Assembly (NCBI GenBank): GCA_965372355.1
Contig: CBDVBZ010000096.1
Coordinates: forward strand, 1 to 14,114
From: CBDVBZ01 sp965372355
Lineage (GTDB): Bacteria; Krumholzibacteriota; Krumholzibacteriia; WVZY01
DNA length: 14,114 bases
Direction of reading: 5' to 3'
The position numbers and the translations under genes are program-made. Shown here in pieces: positions 7,227 through 13,251 of the stretch. Under the pieces are notes generated by a model. The model was not told where the DNA came from, ran no database searches, and was given only the letters and a program-made list of their open reading frames with translations. Positions within the stretch are counted from its first letter, which is position 1. Every line of letters starts with the position of its first letter.

Positions 7227-8270
7227 ATGCACACTCGTTCTCAATGTCTACTCGCGATTCTAACCGTTTTCGCTGTTCTAACGCACAGCCTCGCCTGTGC
7301 ACAGGCATCCGAAGGCGCGAGGGCCGTCACGTCACCGAGCAAGGATGGCCCTGTGGAGGTCGCCATTGGGCTGTATGTCATCGATATCAGTGATATCGAA
7401 GAGAGCAACAATACGTTTCAAACGGAGTTCGACATCATCGCGTTCTGGAACGATCCGCGGCTCGCCTTTGATGCGGAGGCCGAGGGGGCGGACCGGCGGA
7501 TATATGTCGGCGATGCGTCCGAACGTCTTCGGACTCAGATATGGAACGCGCAGGGGAGTGCGGCCAACGCCGTCGGTCGAATGACGACCATCAATCAGAA
7601 GATCACGATCTTCGCGAATGGCAGACTGATGATGGAGGTGAGAGTAGCGGCGACGCTGCGCGCGATGCTGGATTATTCGCGCTTTCCATTTGATACACAG
7701 GTGCTGCCCGTCCATATCGAATCGTTTGCGTGGAACTGTGACGTCGTGCGGTTGGTGCCACTCCCCGAGCAGACCGGGTTCGATCCAACCTTTCAGCTCG
7801 CCGAATGGACCGTTCTCGATGTCGAACCCACGGTCACGGAAATCGAACGGCCGCGAGACCCCGTGCCCTACTCACGTCTGACCTACAACATCACGATCGA
7901 TCGAAAGACCGGGTTCTATCTCTGGAAGATATTCCTGCCGCTCATCGTCATCGTCGCCATTTCCTGGGTCGTCTTCTGGATGAACCGGGAGATGCTGGGC
8001 CGCCGGGCGGGTGTGTCGGTCACCGCCATTCTGACCGTGATCGCGTATCAATTCGTGGTCTCCGAGGCGATCCCCCGTGTGTCGTACCTGACGGTGCTCG
8101 ACAAGGTCCTGTTGCTCTCCACATTGATGATCGCGGCGACCTTGCTGGAGAGCCTCATCGTCGAGGCGGTTAAGTCGCGGGACAACGATGCGACCCGGAT
8201 CGACCGGGCATGCCGGTGGGCATTCCCTTTCTTTTACTTCTCGGTCCTGGTCTTCGTCGTTTTCAGATAG
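7227..8270 (+). CDS. prokaryotic pentameric ligand-gated ion channel (Cys-loop receptor superfamily, ELIC/GLIC-like)
   Basis: 347 aa; the start is fixed by AGGGAG 8 nt upstream and an immediate signal peptide (1-27, cleavage after CAQA). Residues 43-222 form the extracellular beta-sandwich with the diagnostic loop SRFPFDTQ at 151-158 (the Cys-loop position, without the disulfide cysteines, as in known bacterial members). Four transmembrane helices follow: M1 about 230-252 (WKIFLPLIVIVAISWVVF), M2 259-281, M3 286-314, M4 328-346. The M2 and M2-M3 loop (AILTVIAYQF, IPRVSYLTVLDK) aligns without gaps, from memory, to ELIC. Pore-facing positions would be 2' G262, 6' T266, 9' L269, 13' A273 and 16' F276, while the -1' position is Arg259 where ELIC has Glu. 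The M3-M4 linker is short. Such proteins form pentamers in the inner membrane gated by protons or small ligands. It appears to be a single-gene unit. Confidence 0.94.
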   Translation: MHTRSQCLLAILTVFAVLTHSLACAQASEGARAVTSPSKDGPVEVAIGLYVIDISDIEESNNTFQTEFDIIAFWNDPRLAFDAEAEGADRRIYVGDASERLRTQIWNAQGSAANAVGRMTTINQKITIFANGRLMMEVRVAATLRAMLDYSRFPFDTQVLPVHIESFAWNCDVVRLVPLPEQTGFDPTFQLAEWTVLDVEPTVTEIERPRDPVPYSRLTYNITIDRKTGFYLWKIFLPLIVIVAISWVVFWMNREMLGRRAGVSVTAILTVIAYQFVVSEAIPRVSYLTVLDKVLLLSTLMIAATLLESLIVEAVKSRDNDATRIDRACRWAFPFFYFSVLVFVVFR

Positions 8271-8288
8271 CGGGACACCAAAGAAAAA

Positions 8289-8310
8289 CGCCCGGTGACA
8301 ACACCGGGCG
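8289..8310. terminator. intrinsic terminator, probably bidirectional
   Basis: A perfect 9-bp GC-rich stem CGCCCGGTG / CACCGGGCG with a 4-nt ACAA loop begins 18 nt after the ion channel stop codon. On the plus strand it is followed by CTTTCG, a short T-run. On the minus strand it is followed by TTTTTCTTT, a better U-tract, so it should also end the transcript of the small secreted-protein gene, which would carry the 78-bp repeats in its 3' untranslated region. Confidence 0.8.
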
Positions 8311-8352
8311 CTTTCGTACGTTTGCATGCCGTGCGGGCTTACGTGCTGCCGC

Positions 8353-8430
8353 TCTGCTGCGGCGCCATCGAAATCGTTCACTCCATCTCGTTGCGGGCGG
8401 ACGCCGTCTGCAGCAACGGCTATCTTTTGT
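8353..8430. repeat. 78-bp tandem repeat, unit 1
   Basis: This unit and the next are adjacent 78-bp copies; by hand count 58 of 78 positions agree. Agreement is concentrated in three blocks: tctgctgcggcgcc (14 nt), aaatcgttcact (12 nt) and tctgcagcaacggctatc (18 nt). A 24-nt section between the last two is largely different. The ends are partly complementary (gctgc/gcagc with a nearby ggcg/cgcc), so each unit could fold as a stem-loop with a variable centre. All frames contain stops, so it is not coding. Confidence 0.75.
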
Positions 8431-8508
8431 TCTGCTGCGGCGCCGCGCAAATCGTTCACTTTGCCTAGCTAACGCTTGGCGCTGTCTGCAGCAACGGCTA
8501 TCCTTTCT
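8431..8508. repeat. 78-bp tandem repeat, unit 2, overlapping the 3' end of the secreted-protein gene
   Basis: Second copy, directly abutting unit 1. Its conserved 18-nt block (8485-8502) contains the TAG stop codon (8498-8500, minus strand) of the cysteine-pair protein gene. The duplication therefore either includes the last codons of that gene or inserted exactly at its end. The central section (8461-8484) differs from unit 1. Confidence 0.75.
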
Positions 8509-8962
8509 TCGGTTTCAATTTGGCGAGTTCGTCGCGGTTGCGCTTGGCCCAGGTCTGGAGCTCGGCGACAACTTCGTCGTTGTCGGAGGTGACGATCCAC
8601 ACGTCGCCGTGTTTCGTCTCCACATATTCCTGGTTGACGCCCTTCATCATGCACGCACCAAATGCGGTACAACTGCCACACACGGGCAGCATTTCGCCCT
8701 TCTGCAGCTTCATTCCCGTCTCCTGCATGCCCATGTGTGCCTCACGGTAGGCGGGGAGATATTTTTTGGTGACCGTCGTTACGGAAACAATACCGTTGGA
8801 AATATCCAACTGCTCCCAGGACATATTCTCCATAAGTCCTTCAACGCTATAGAGGTTCTTGCACATGGAACAGTCCATGTCGAACCAGGGTTTGTCTCCC
8901 GCAGCGGCGATGCCTGCAACAACCAGAATCGCCAGGGATAGCAGCATGATGCGGCGTGTCAT
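8498..8962 (-). CDS. small secreted protein with CxxC pairs, function unknown
   Basis: 154 aa. The ATG at 8962 has an excellent ribosome site (AAAGGAG, 7 nt spacing). Residues 1-21 form a signal peptide (basic MTRR, hydrophobic 5-19, AAAGD). The mature part has a CSMC motif at C31-C34 and a PVCGSC pair at C95-C98 with another Cys at 104, close to several Met residues (M91, M105, M106 and an M44-M47 group). The C-terminal part reads like a small alpha/beta fold (DVWIVTSDNDEVVAELQTWAKRN) ending in a Lys-rich tail. The Cys/Met spacing suggests periplasmic metal binding or a thiol-redox role, but I do not recognise the family and would not assign one. It is a single-gene unit with its own consensus promoter and a shared terminator downstream. 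Confidence 0.78.
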   Translation of the reverse strand: MTRRIMLLSLAILVVAGIAAAGDKPWFDMDCSMCKNLYSVEGLMENMSWEQLDISNGIVSVTTVTKKYLPAYREAHMGMQETGMKLQKGEMLPVCGSCTAFGACMMKGVNQEYVETKHGDVWIVTSDNDEVVAELQTWAKRNRDELAKLKPKKG

Positions 8963-8997
8963 CGTGGTACTCCTTTCGTGTGACGTGGGCAGCGGGG

Positions 8998-9025
8998 ATT
9001 ATAGGCGATTTATGACAAATGTCAA
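8998..9025 (-). promoter_or_regulatory. perfect-consensus sigma70 promoter for the secreted cysteine-pair protein
   Basis: On the minus strand TTGACA (9020-9025) and TATAAT (8998-9003) are separated by 16 bp. Both hexamers match the sigma70 consensus fully. Transcription would start near 8991, giving a leader of about 28 nt that contains the AAAGGAG ribosome site. A consensus promoter of this strength implies high expression unless repressed. Confidence 0.75.
9013..9024. promoter_or_regulatory. palindrome overlapping the -35 box, candidate repressor operator
   Basis: TGACA-AA-TGTCA is an inverted repeat of five bases with a 2-bp centre. It covers five of the six bases of the -35 hexamer of the minus-strand promoter. 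A dimeric regulator bound here would block polymerase. The half-site cannot be assigned to a known regulator family from sequence alone, and TTGACA itself supplies one half, so chance is possible. Confidence 0.4.
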
Positions 9026-9108
9026 TCCCGCCGGCTGCGATACCTGTCGGACTGGACGCGCTTATGGTCAGGAAATGATTAGAGTCCAGCAACATGATAT
9101 CCCCCATC

Positions 9109-9138
9109 TTGACAGCAAGTGCATATGTGCGATATGGT
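9109..9138 (+). promoter_or_regulatory. candidate promoter for the polyphosphate-type operon
   Basis: TTGACA (9109-9114) matches the -35 consensus fully; TATGGT (9133-9138) is a 4/6 match to the -10 after an 18-bp spacer. It would give a leader of about 80 nt before the CYTH ATG at 9225. It is the only good -35 in the 262-bp gap, which otherwise holds the divergent promoter of the secreted-protein gene. No terminator or second promoter is obvious within the operon. Confidence 0.45.
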
Positions 9139-9224
9139 TATCCTTCGGACCAAACCAATGCCGTTGTCTCTCTGGCCGATCATCGGTGATTTCTGAGAGT
9201 GATCTAGATAGTGGACCGGGCGAG

Positions 9225-9737
9225 ATGTCGGATCACCGCAAAGCGGATCGTACAACACCTTCCTCCACCCACGCCAGGCGGGAGATCGAGCGAAAGTTCC
9301 TCGTCGCGAAACTCCCCGACGACATGGGCGCCTATGCGAAACGGTCGCTCATGCAGGGATATCTCCTGGTCACCGAGGACGGGACCGAACTGAGGCTCCG
9401 GCGCGCCGGTAGCAGGTTCTACCAGACGCTCAAGACGGGGCGTGGTCTCGAGCGGATGGAGCTGGAAATCGAGCTCAGCCGGGAGCAGTTCGATGCCCTG
9501 TGGCCGGCGACGGAGGGCAGACGCGTCGTCAAGGATCGTTACGAGCTGGAGCACGGTGGTTTCGTCGTAGAGTTGGATGTGTATCACGACGCGCTCTCCG
9601 GCCTCATTACCGCCGAGGTCGAATTCGACTCCCGCGAGGCCAGCGAGGCTTTTGATCCGCCGGATTGGGTGGGGGCCGAGGTGACCGACGACGACCGATA
9701 CAAGAACCAAAGCCTGGCCGTGCACGGTGCGCCCTGA
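9225..9737 (+). CDS. stand-alone CYTH domain protein (triphosphate tunnel metalloenzyme type)
   Basis: 170 aa from the ATG at 9225. The frame is open upstream to 8859, but the added residues show no domain and would overlap the divergent promoters, so this start is preferred. The signature ExExK is E20-I-E22-R-K24, followed by the other tunnel residues: ELRLRR (55-60), K70, alternating acidic strand ELEIEL (80-85), KDRYEL (103-108), ELDVY (116-120), AEVEF (130-134), and the C-terminal EVTDDDRYKNQSLA. The length matches short bacterial CYTH enzymes such as the Nitrosomonas triphosphatase type. These bind triphosphate in a charged tunnel with Mg or Mn; most bacterial members hydrolyse inorganic triphosphate, some make cAMP. 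Triphosphatase activity fits the downstream genes best. The stop is 2 nt before the Nudix GTG. Confidence 0.9.
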   Translation: MSDHRKADRTTPSSTHARREIERKFLVAKLPDDMGAYAKRSLMQGYLLVTEDGTELRLRRAGSRFYQTLKTGRGLERMELEIELSREQFDALWPATEGRRVVKDRYELEHGGFVVELDVYHDALSGLITAEVEFDSREASEAFDPPDWVGAEVTDDDRYKNQSLAVHGAP

Positions 9738-9739
9738 AT

Positions 9740-10180
9740 GTGGCAAAGAAAAGAGCCGCTCGAACCTGGAGTAGAAACATCATCGACTATGAACAATCCG
9801 GTGTCGTCCCGTACCGGCATGTGGACGGGAGGCTCGAGATTCTTTTGATCACGAGCCGGCGCCGCGGGCTGTGGATCATTCCCAAGGGCCTCATCGAGCC
9901 CGATATGTCGGCCGCAGAATCGGCTGTGATGGAGGCATTCGAGGAGGCCGGGGTCAGAGGGCGAATCGGTGATCAACCGATCGATGAATACAGTTACAAA
10001 AAGTGGGGTGGGGTCTGTGGCGTGAAGGTCTTTCTTTTGGAAGTCGACGAGATCTTGGAGGAGTGGCCCGAGTCCGACATAAGAAAGCGCGAGTGGATGT
10101 CGGTGGACGACGCGGTGGCTGCGATCGATCAGCAGGCGCTCAAGGCAATTGTTGGCAGTCTGCCGGACCGGATTGCATGA
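9740..10180 (+). CDS. Nudix hydrolase, DIPP-like
   Basis: 146 aa from a GTG at 9740, 2 nt after the CYTH stop. A frame extension back to 9665 would overlap the CYTH gene and adds no domain. The Nudix box spans 50-72: WIIPKGLIEP, then E65, E68-E69 and G71-V72. The box Arg (position 64) and the first Glu (position 56) are both Met; only the metal-binding EAFEEAG part is intact. PKG-IEP and a modified RE are typical of the diphosphoinositol-polyphosphate or Ap4A-hydrolase branch, where variant boxes remain active. Members cleave diphosphoinositol phosphates, dinucleoside polyphosphates and, for the human DIPPs, polyphosphate. That fits the CYTH, CHAD and Ppx neighbours, although the substrate is inferred. 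There is no clear ribosome site, so translational coupling is likely. Confidence 0.9.
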   Translation: MAKKRAARTWSRNIIDYEQSGVVPYRHVDGRLEILLITSRRRGLWIIPKGLIEPDMSAAESAVMEAFEEAGVRGRIGDQPIDEYSYKKWGGVCGVKVFLLEVDEILEEWPESDIRKREWMSVDDAVAAIDQQALKAIVGSLPDRIA

Positions 10181-10208
10181 CCGGACGGCAATATCAAAAC
10201 GAAATAAC

Positions 10209-11744
10209 ATGATCCAGGAACCTGCAAGCACGACGTTTATTCTGCCCGATACGATGTCGGTCGAAAAGATCTGGCAAAACGTGCGGCGGCCGTACGCCCT
10301 GGAACGCACGCGGCAAACCAAAGGGCGGAGGCAGTACTACGACACGTTCGATTGGCGTTTGTATCGTGCCGGTCTGACGCTTTTGTGGGAGGGAGATCGC
10401 TACGAGCTGCGGAGCCTGGACCGCGATGAGGTCGTGGCGAGTCTCGAAGCGGTTGGCCAGCAGAGGTTTTGGTGGGAATTTCGCGACGGGACGCTGAAGG
10501 ACCGGTTGCGGGAACGCCTCGAGGAACGGGCATTGATAACGCTGGTCAACGTCGATATCGATCGCAGGATTGGAGATGTGCTGAACGAGGACAGAAAGAC
10601 GGTGGCGCGTGTTGCGCTCGAGCAAATCGCACTCCCAAACAGGGATGCGAACTCTGCGCGTGTGCGGACCGTAACCCTCCAACCCGTTCGGGGATACAGG
10701 AGAGATTTTCGCTCGCTTCATGACAATTTTTCGAGCCAGGGCCTCGATGCCCGTGGGCGTCCGTGCTTCGACATCGTTCTGGAACGCAGCGGCAAGACCC
10801 CGTGCGATTATTCCTCCAAATTGAACGTCAATCTCGAATCCGGTATGCAGGCACGAGCCGCGGTGGTTGTGATCTTTCAGCGGCTTCTCGATACGATCGA
10901 GCGCAACGAAGCGGGTGTGTGCCAGGATACCGACACCGAATTTCTACATGATTTTCGTGTGGCGGTGAGGCGAACACGAGCTGGGCTCACACAGATCAAG
11001 GGGATCTTTCCGGAGGAAGCAACCCGGCGTTTCAAGACCGATTTCTCCAAGCTCGGCAGGCTGTCCAACCGGCTTCGGGATCTCGATGTCTATCTTATGA
11101 CCAAAGATCAGTACGGCCGCATGTTGCCCCGGGAGCTCCAGCCCGCTTTGCAGCCGATGTTCGACGCCCTTGGCCACGAGCGAGCCCGGGAGTTGAACCG
11201 GGTCGTGGAGACAATTAGGGGAAGCGACTATCGCACCCGGCTCAATGAATGGCGCGGGTTTCTCGACAACCCGACTGTGTTTGGTCCGGAACCGGCAGAC
11301 GCGGCGGTTCCCATCGATCGGCTGGCCCGACGGTGGATCTGGAGACGATACCGGCGTGTGCTGAAGAGGGGAAGCGCAATAGACAACACGTCACCCAATG
11401 CGGATCTGCACGCCCTGCGTATCGACGGGAAGAAGCTGCGGTACCTGCTGGAGTTCTTTGCCTCGTTGTTCCCGGCGGACGAGATTGCCGCGCTCGTCAA
11501 GCAGCTCAAGAAGCTGCAGGACAACCTGGGCGAGTTCAACGACCTGTCCGTCCAGCAGGAGGAGTTGAAAGGTTGGCTGGCCCAAGCCGGACTGCCGGCG
11601 GATACGGCGGCGGCGACCGGCGGATTGATCACCGAATTGACACGGCGCCAGAGCGGCGTCAGGCAGCAGTTCGGACAAACTTTCAAGGGCTTTGCGAGTG
11701 CGCGCAACGCGAGTGCGTATCGCAGGCTTTTCGACACGAGTTGA
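10209..11744 (+). CDS. CHAD-domain protein with degenerate N-terminal CYTH-like domain
   Basis: 511 aa from the ATG at 10209, 28 nt after the Nudix stop. Residues about 1-210 resemble a CYTH domain (YYDTFDWRLYRAG 43-55, WEGDRYELRSLD 60-71, repeated beta strands to 190-210). However, the N-terminal ExExK triphosphate motif is absent; in its place is STTFILPDTMS. Residues about 212-511 are a full CHAD domain with its conserved residues: LHDFRVAVRRTR (H247, R250, R253-R254), SNRLRDLDVYL (286-296), LHALRIDGKKLRYLLEF (H401, R404, K408-K409, R411), and LKKLQDNLGEFNDL (433-446). CHAD is an all-helical, strongly basic domain shown to bind polyphosphate and to localise on polyphosphate granules. The arrangement is like E. 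coli YgiF, but here the CYTH part looks non-catalytic, possibly a scaffold. Confidence 0.93.
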   Translation: MIQEPASTTFILPDTMSVEKIWQNVRRPYALERTRQTKGRRQYYDTFDWRLYRAGLTLLWEGDRYELRSLDRDEVVASLEAVGQQRFWWEFRDGTLKDRLRERLEERALITLVNVDIDRRIGDVLNEDRKTVARVALEQIALPNRDANSARVRTVTLQPVRGYRRDFRSLHDNFSSQGLDARGRPCFDIVLERSGKTPCDYSSKLNVNLESGMQARAAVVVIFQRLLDTIERNEAGVCQDTDTEFLHDFRVAVRRTRAGLTQIKGIFPEEATRRFKTDFSKLGRLSNRLRDLDVYLMTKDQYGRMLPRELQPALQPMFDALGHERARELNRVVETIRGSDYRTRLNEWRGFLDNPTVFGPEPADAAVPIDRLARRWIWRRYRRVLKRGSAIDNTSPNADLHALRIDGKKLRYLLEFFASLFPADEIAALVKQLKKLQDNLGEFNDLSVQQEELKGWLAQAGLPADTAAATGGLITELTRRQSGVRQQFGQTFKGFASARNASAYRRLFDTS

Positions 11745-11745
11745 A

Positions 11746-12498
11746 GTGCGCGCGAAAACACTTGCATTCTATAGTATGAAAGGCGGCGTGGGCAAAACGG
11801 CCGCGTCGGTGAACGTGGCGTACGAGGCGGCGCGGGACGGGTTCAAGACGATTCTCTGCGATCTTGATCCTCAGGGATCGGCATCGTTTTATTTCAGGAT
11901 CAGATCCCCCAAGAAGCATGGGCCGAGGACGCTGATAAAGGGGACGGGACGGCTGAGTCGCGCGATACGAGGAACAGACTACGAGTTGCTGGACATGTTG
12001 CCGTCGAGTATGTCGCTACGCAATCTCGATATCCAGCTCGATCGCGTCAAGAGGTCCAGGAAGCGTTTGCGTGAAGCCCTCGATCCTCTCACGCGCGAGT
12101 ACGACCTGGTATTGCTCGACTGTCCCCCGAGCATGACGCTGGTCTCCGAGAACGTGTTTCGGGCGGCCGACTTCGTCGTTGTCCCCTGCGTGCCGACGAC
12201 GCTGTCGATGATGACATTTGATAAACTCCAGAACTTTTTCAAAAAGCAAAGGCTGAAGCGCTCGAAGATCCTGGCCTTCTTTTCAATGGTCGAAGCACGC
12301 AAGAGGCTGCAGACCGATGTAATGGCGAAAGTGGAACGGGATAATCGGGGTTTTATGAACACGTGGATCCCGTATCTCGCCGAGATCGAGCGGATGGGCC
12401 TCGAGCGCAAACCCGTCGCCTGTTACAGCCCGGTATCACTGGCGGCAACCCGCTACCACGAGCTGTGGCACGAGATAAAAGAACGGACACAGGTTTGA
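11746..12498 (+). CDS. ParA/MinD-family P-loop ATPase
   Basis: 250 aa from a GTG at 11746, 1 nt after the CHAD stop; the frame is open to 11692 but that would overlap the CHAD gene. The deviant Walker A is K12-G-G-V-G-K17-T, with the signature lysine that marks the ParA/MinD clade. The switch/Walker A' is LCDLDPQGSAS (37-47), and the Walker B is DLVLLDCPPS (120-129). The remainder (PCVPTTLSMMTFDKL; YSPVSLAATRYHELWHEI at the C-terminus) follows the usual ParA core with little N-terminal extension, as in small ParAs that position plasmids or protein cargoes. These ATPases dimerise on ATP, often bind DNA nonspecifically and are stimulated by a partner. No ParB or other partner, and no parS-like repeat, is seen. 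Its place between CHAD and SixA suggests a cargo linked to polyphosphate; this is inference. Confidence 0.93.
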   Translation: MRAKTLAFYSMKGGVGKTAASVNVAYEAARDGFKTILCDLDPQGSASFYFRIRSPKKHGPRTLIKGTGRLSRAIRGTDYELLDMLPSSMSLRNLDIQLDRVKRSRKRLREALDPLTREYDLVLLDCPPSMTLVSENVFRAADFVVVPCVPTTLSMMTFDKLQNFFKKQRLKRSKILAFFSMVEARKRLQTDVMAKVERDNRGFMNTWIPYLAEIERMGLERKPVACYSPVSLAATRYHELWHEIKERTQV

Positions 12499-12523
12499 CA
12501 TCGATCATCAGAAAGGCGGCACC

Positions 12524-13249
12524 GTGAAGAAGATCATACTGGTAAGACACGCGACCGCAGTGAAGAAGAATCTGGCGGAATCGGATTTCGATAGGGTGCT
12601 CAAAAAGGGGGGGCGCAAGGAAGCCCGTGACATGAGCAAGCGTCTGAAGGATATCGAGACAACGCCGGCGCTCTTTGTTTCGAGCACCGCGCCCCGCGCA
12701 CTGGAGACGGCCAGGTTGTTCGCGAAGGCGTTCGACTACCCGGCGAAGAAGATCGATAAGCGCGAGGAGCTCTACGGGGGGATGTCCACGCGGGAGTTAC
12801 TGCGGCTGATCAAAGGGTTCGACGACGGCGTTGATTCGGTGATGGTCTTCGGACACGATCCGACCTTTACCGAGTTTGCGAGGTATATGTTGTCAGAGCT
12901 CGAGGAGCCCGTGCCGAAGTGCGGCGTCGTCGGCATCGCGGCGGACGCGACGACGTGGATGAAAGTCACACCCGTGGTGTCGACGAAGGAGTATTTTCTG
13001 CATCCTTCGCGGCAGCCATCGGCGAAGGTTATGCGCAAAGCGCTGCGCAGGGAGCTAGGTGTGCAGATCGAGCAGAACATTGCCCGGACTCTGTCCGATT
13101 TCGGTATTAACGACAGCGATGAGGTAAGGAAAGAGCTGCAGAGAGTGAGCGCCAAACTGGCCAAGCGGCTGGCATCACAAGCGCGAACCAGCCAATCGAC
13201 CAGAGGACCGAGCGAGGAGCCCGATTCTGGTCGTTCCGGGGAGAAGTAG
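12524..13249 (+). CDS. sixA: SixA-type histidine phosphatase with C-terminal helical extension
   Basis: 241 aa from a GTG at 12524 with an AAAGG ribosome site 7 nt upstream. Residues 1-160 are a branch-1 histidine phosphatase: IILVRHATA (R8, H9 nucleophile), SSTAPRALETA (R58), EELYGG (81-86, acid) and VFGHDPTF (H111). The length and motifs match SixA, which dephosphorylates phosphohistidine on HPt-type proteins. Residues about 161-241 are an extra tail: a predicted helical, Lys/Arg-rich stretch (SAKVMRKALRREL; SDEVRKELQRVSAKLAKRLA), then a Ser/Gly-rich end. The tail is not part of the usual 160-residue enzyme. In this operon a protein or polyphosphate-linked substrate is possible. The gene is 25 nt after the ParA stop and 2 nt before the Ppx start. 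Confidence 0.9.
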   Translation: MKKIILVRHATAVKKNLAESDFDRVLKKGGRKEARDMSKRLKDIETTPALFVSSTAPRALETARLFAKAFDYPAKKIDKREELYGGMSTRELLRLIKGFDDGVDSVMVFGHDPTFTEFARYMLSELEEPVPKCGVVGIAADATTWMKVTPVVSTKEYFLHPSRQPSAKVMRKALRRELGVQIEQNIARTLSDFGINDSDEVRKELQRVSAKLAKRLASQARTSQSTRGPSEEPDSGRSGEK

Positions 13250-13251
13250 AT

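Noticed and set aside
8353..8508. CRISPR array
   Set aside because: Only two units, with repeats that are split into separate conserved blocks and no adjacent cas genes or leader.
8210..8941. 243-codon plus-strand frame over the repeats and the secreted-protein gene
   Set aside because: It is antisense to a gene with a signal peptide, strong ribosome site and consensus promoter; its repeated peptide simply reflects the 78-bp repeats.
8859..9224. N-terminal extension of the CYTH protein to a start at 8859
   Set aside because: The extra 122 residues show no domain and would overlap both divergent promoters and the 5' part of the secreted-protein gene. ATG at 9225 gives a normal CYTH length.
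9584..10321. 245-codon minus-strand frame
   Set aside because: It is antisense to the CYTH and Nudix genes, both of which have clear motifs in the plus frames.
11746..12498. Plasmid or chromosome partition (parAB) locus
   Set aside because: No ParB or parS-like repeats follow; the neighbours are polyphosphate-type genes.
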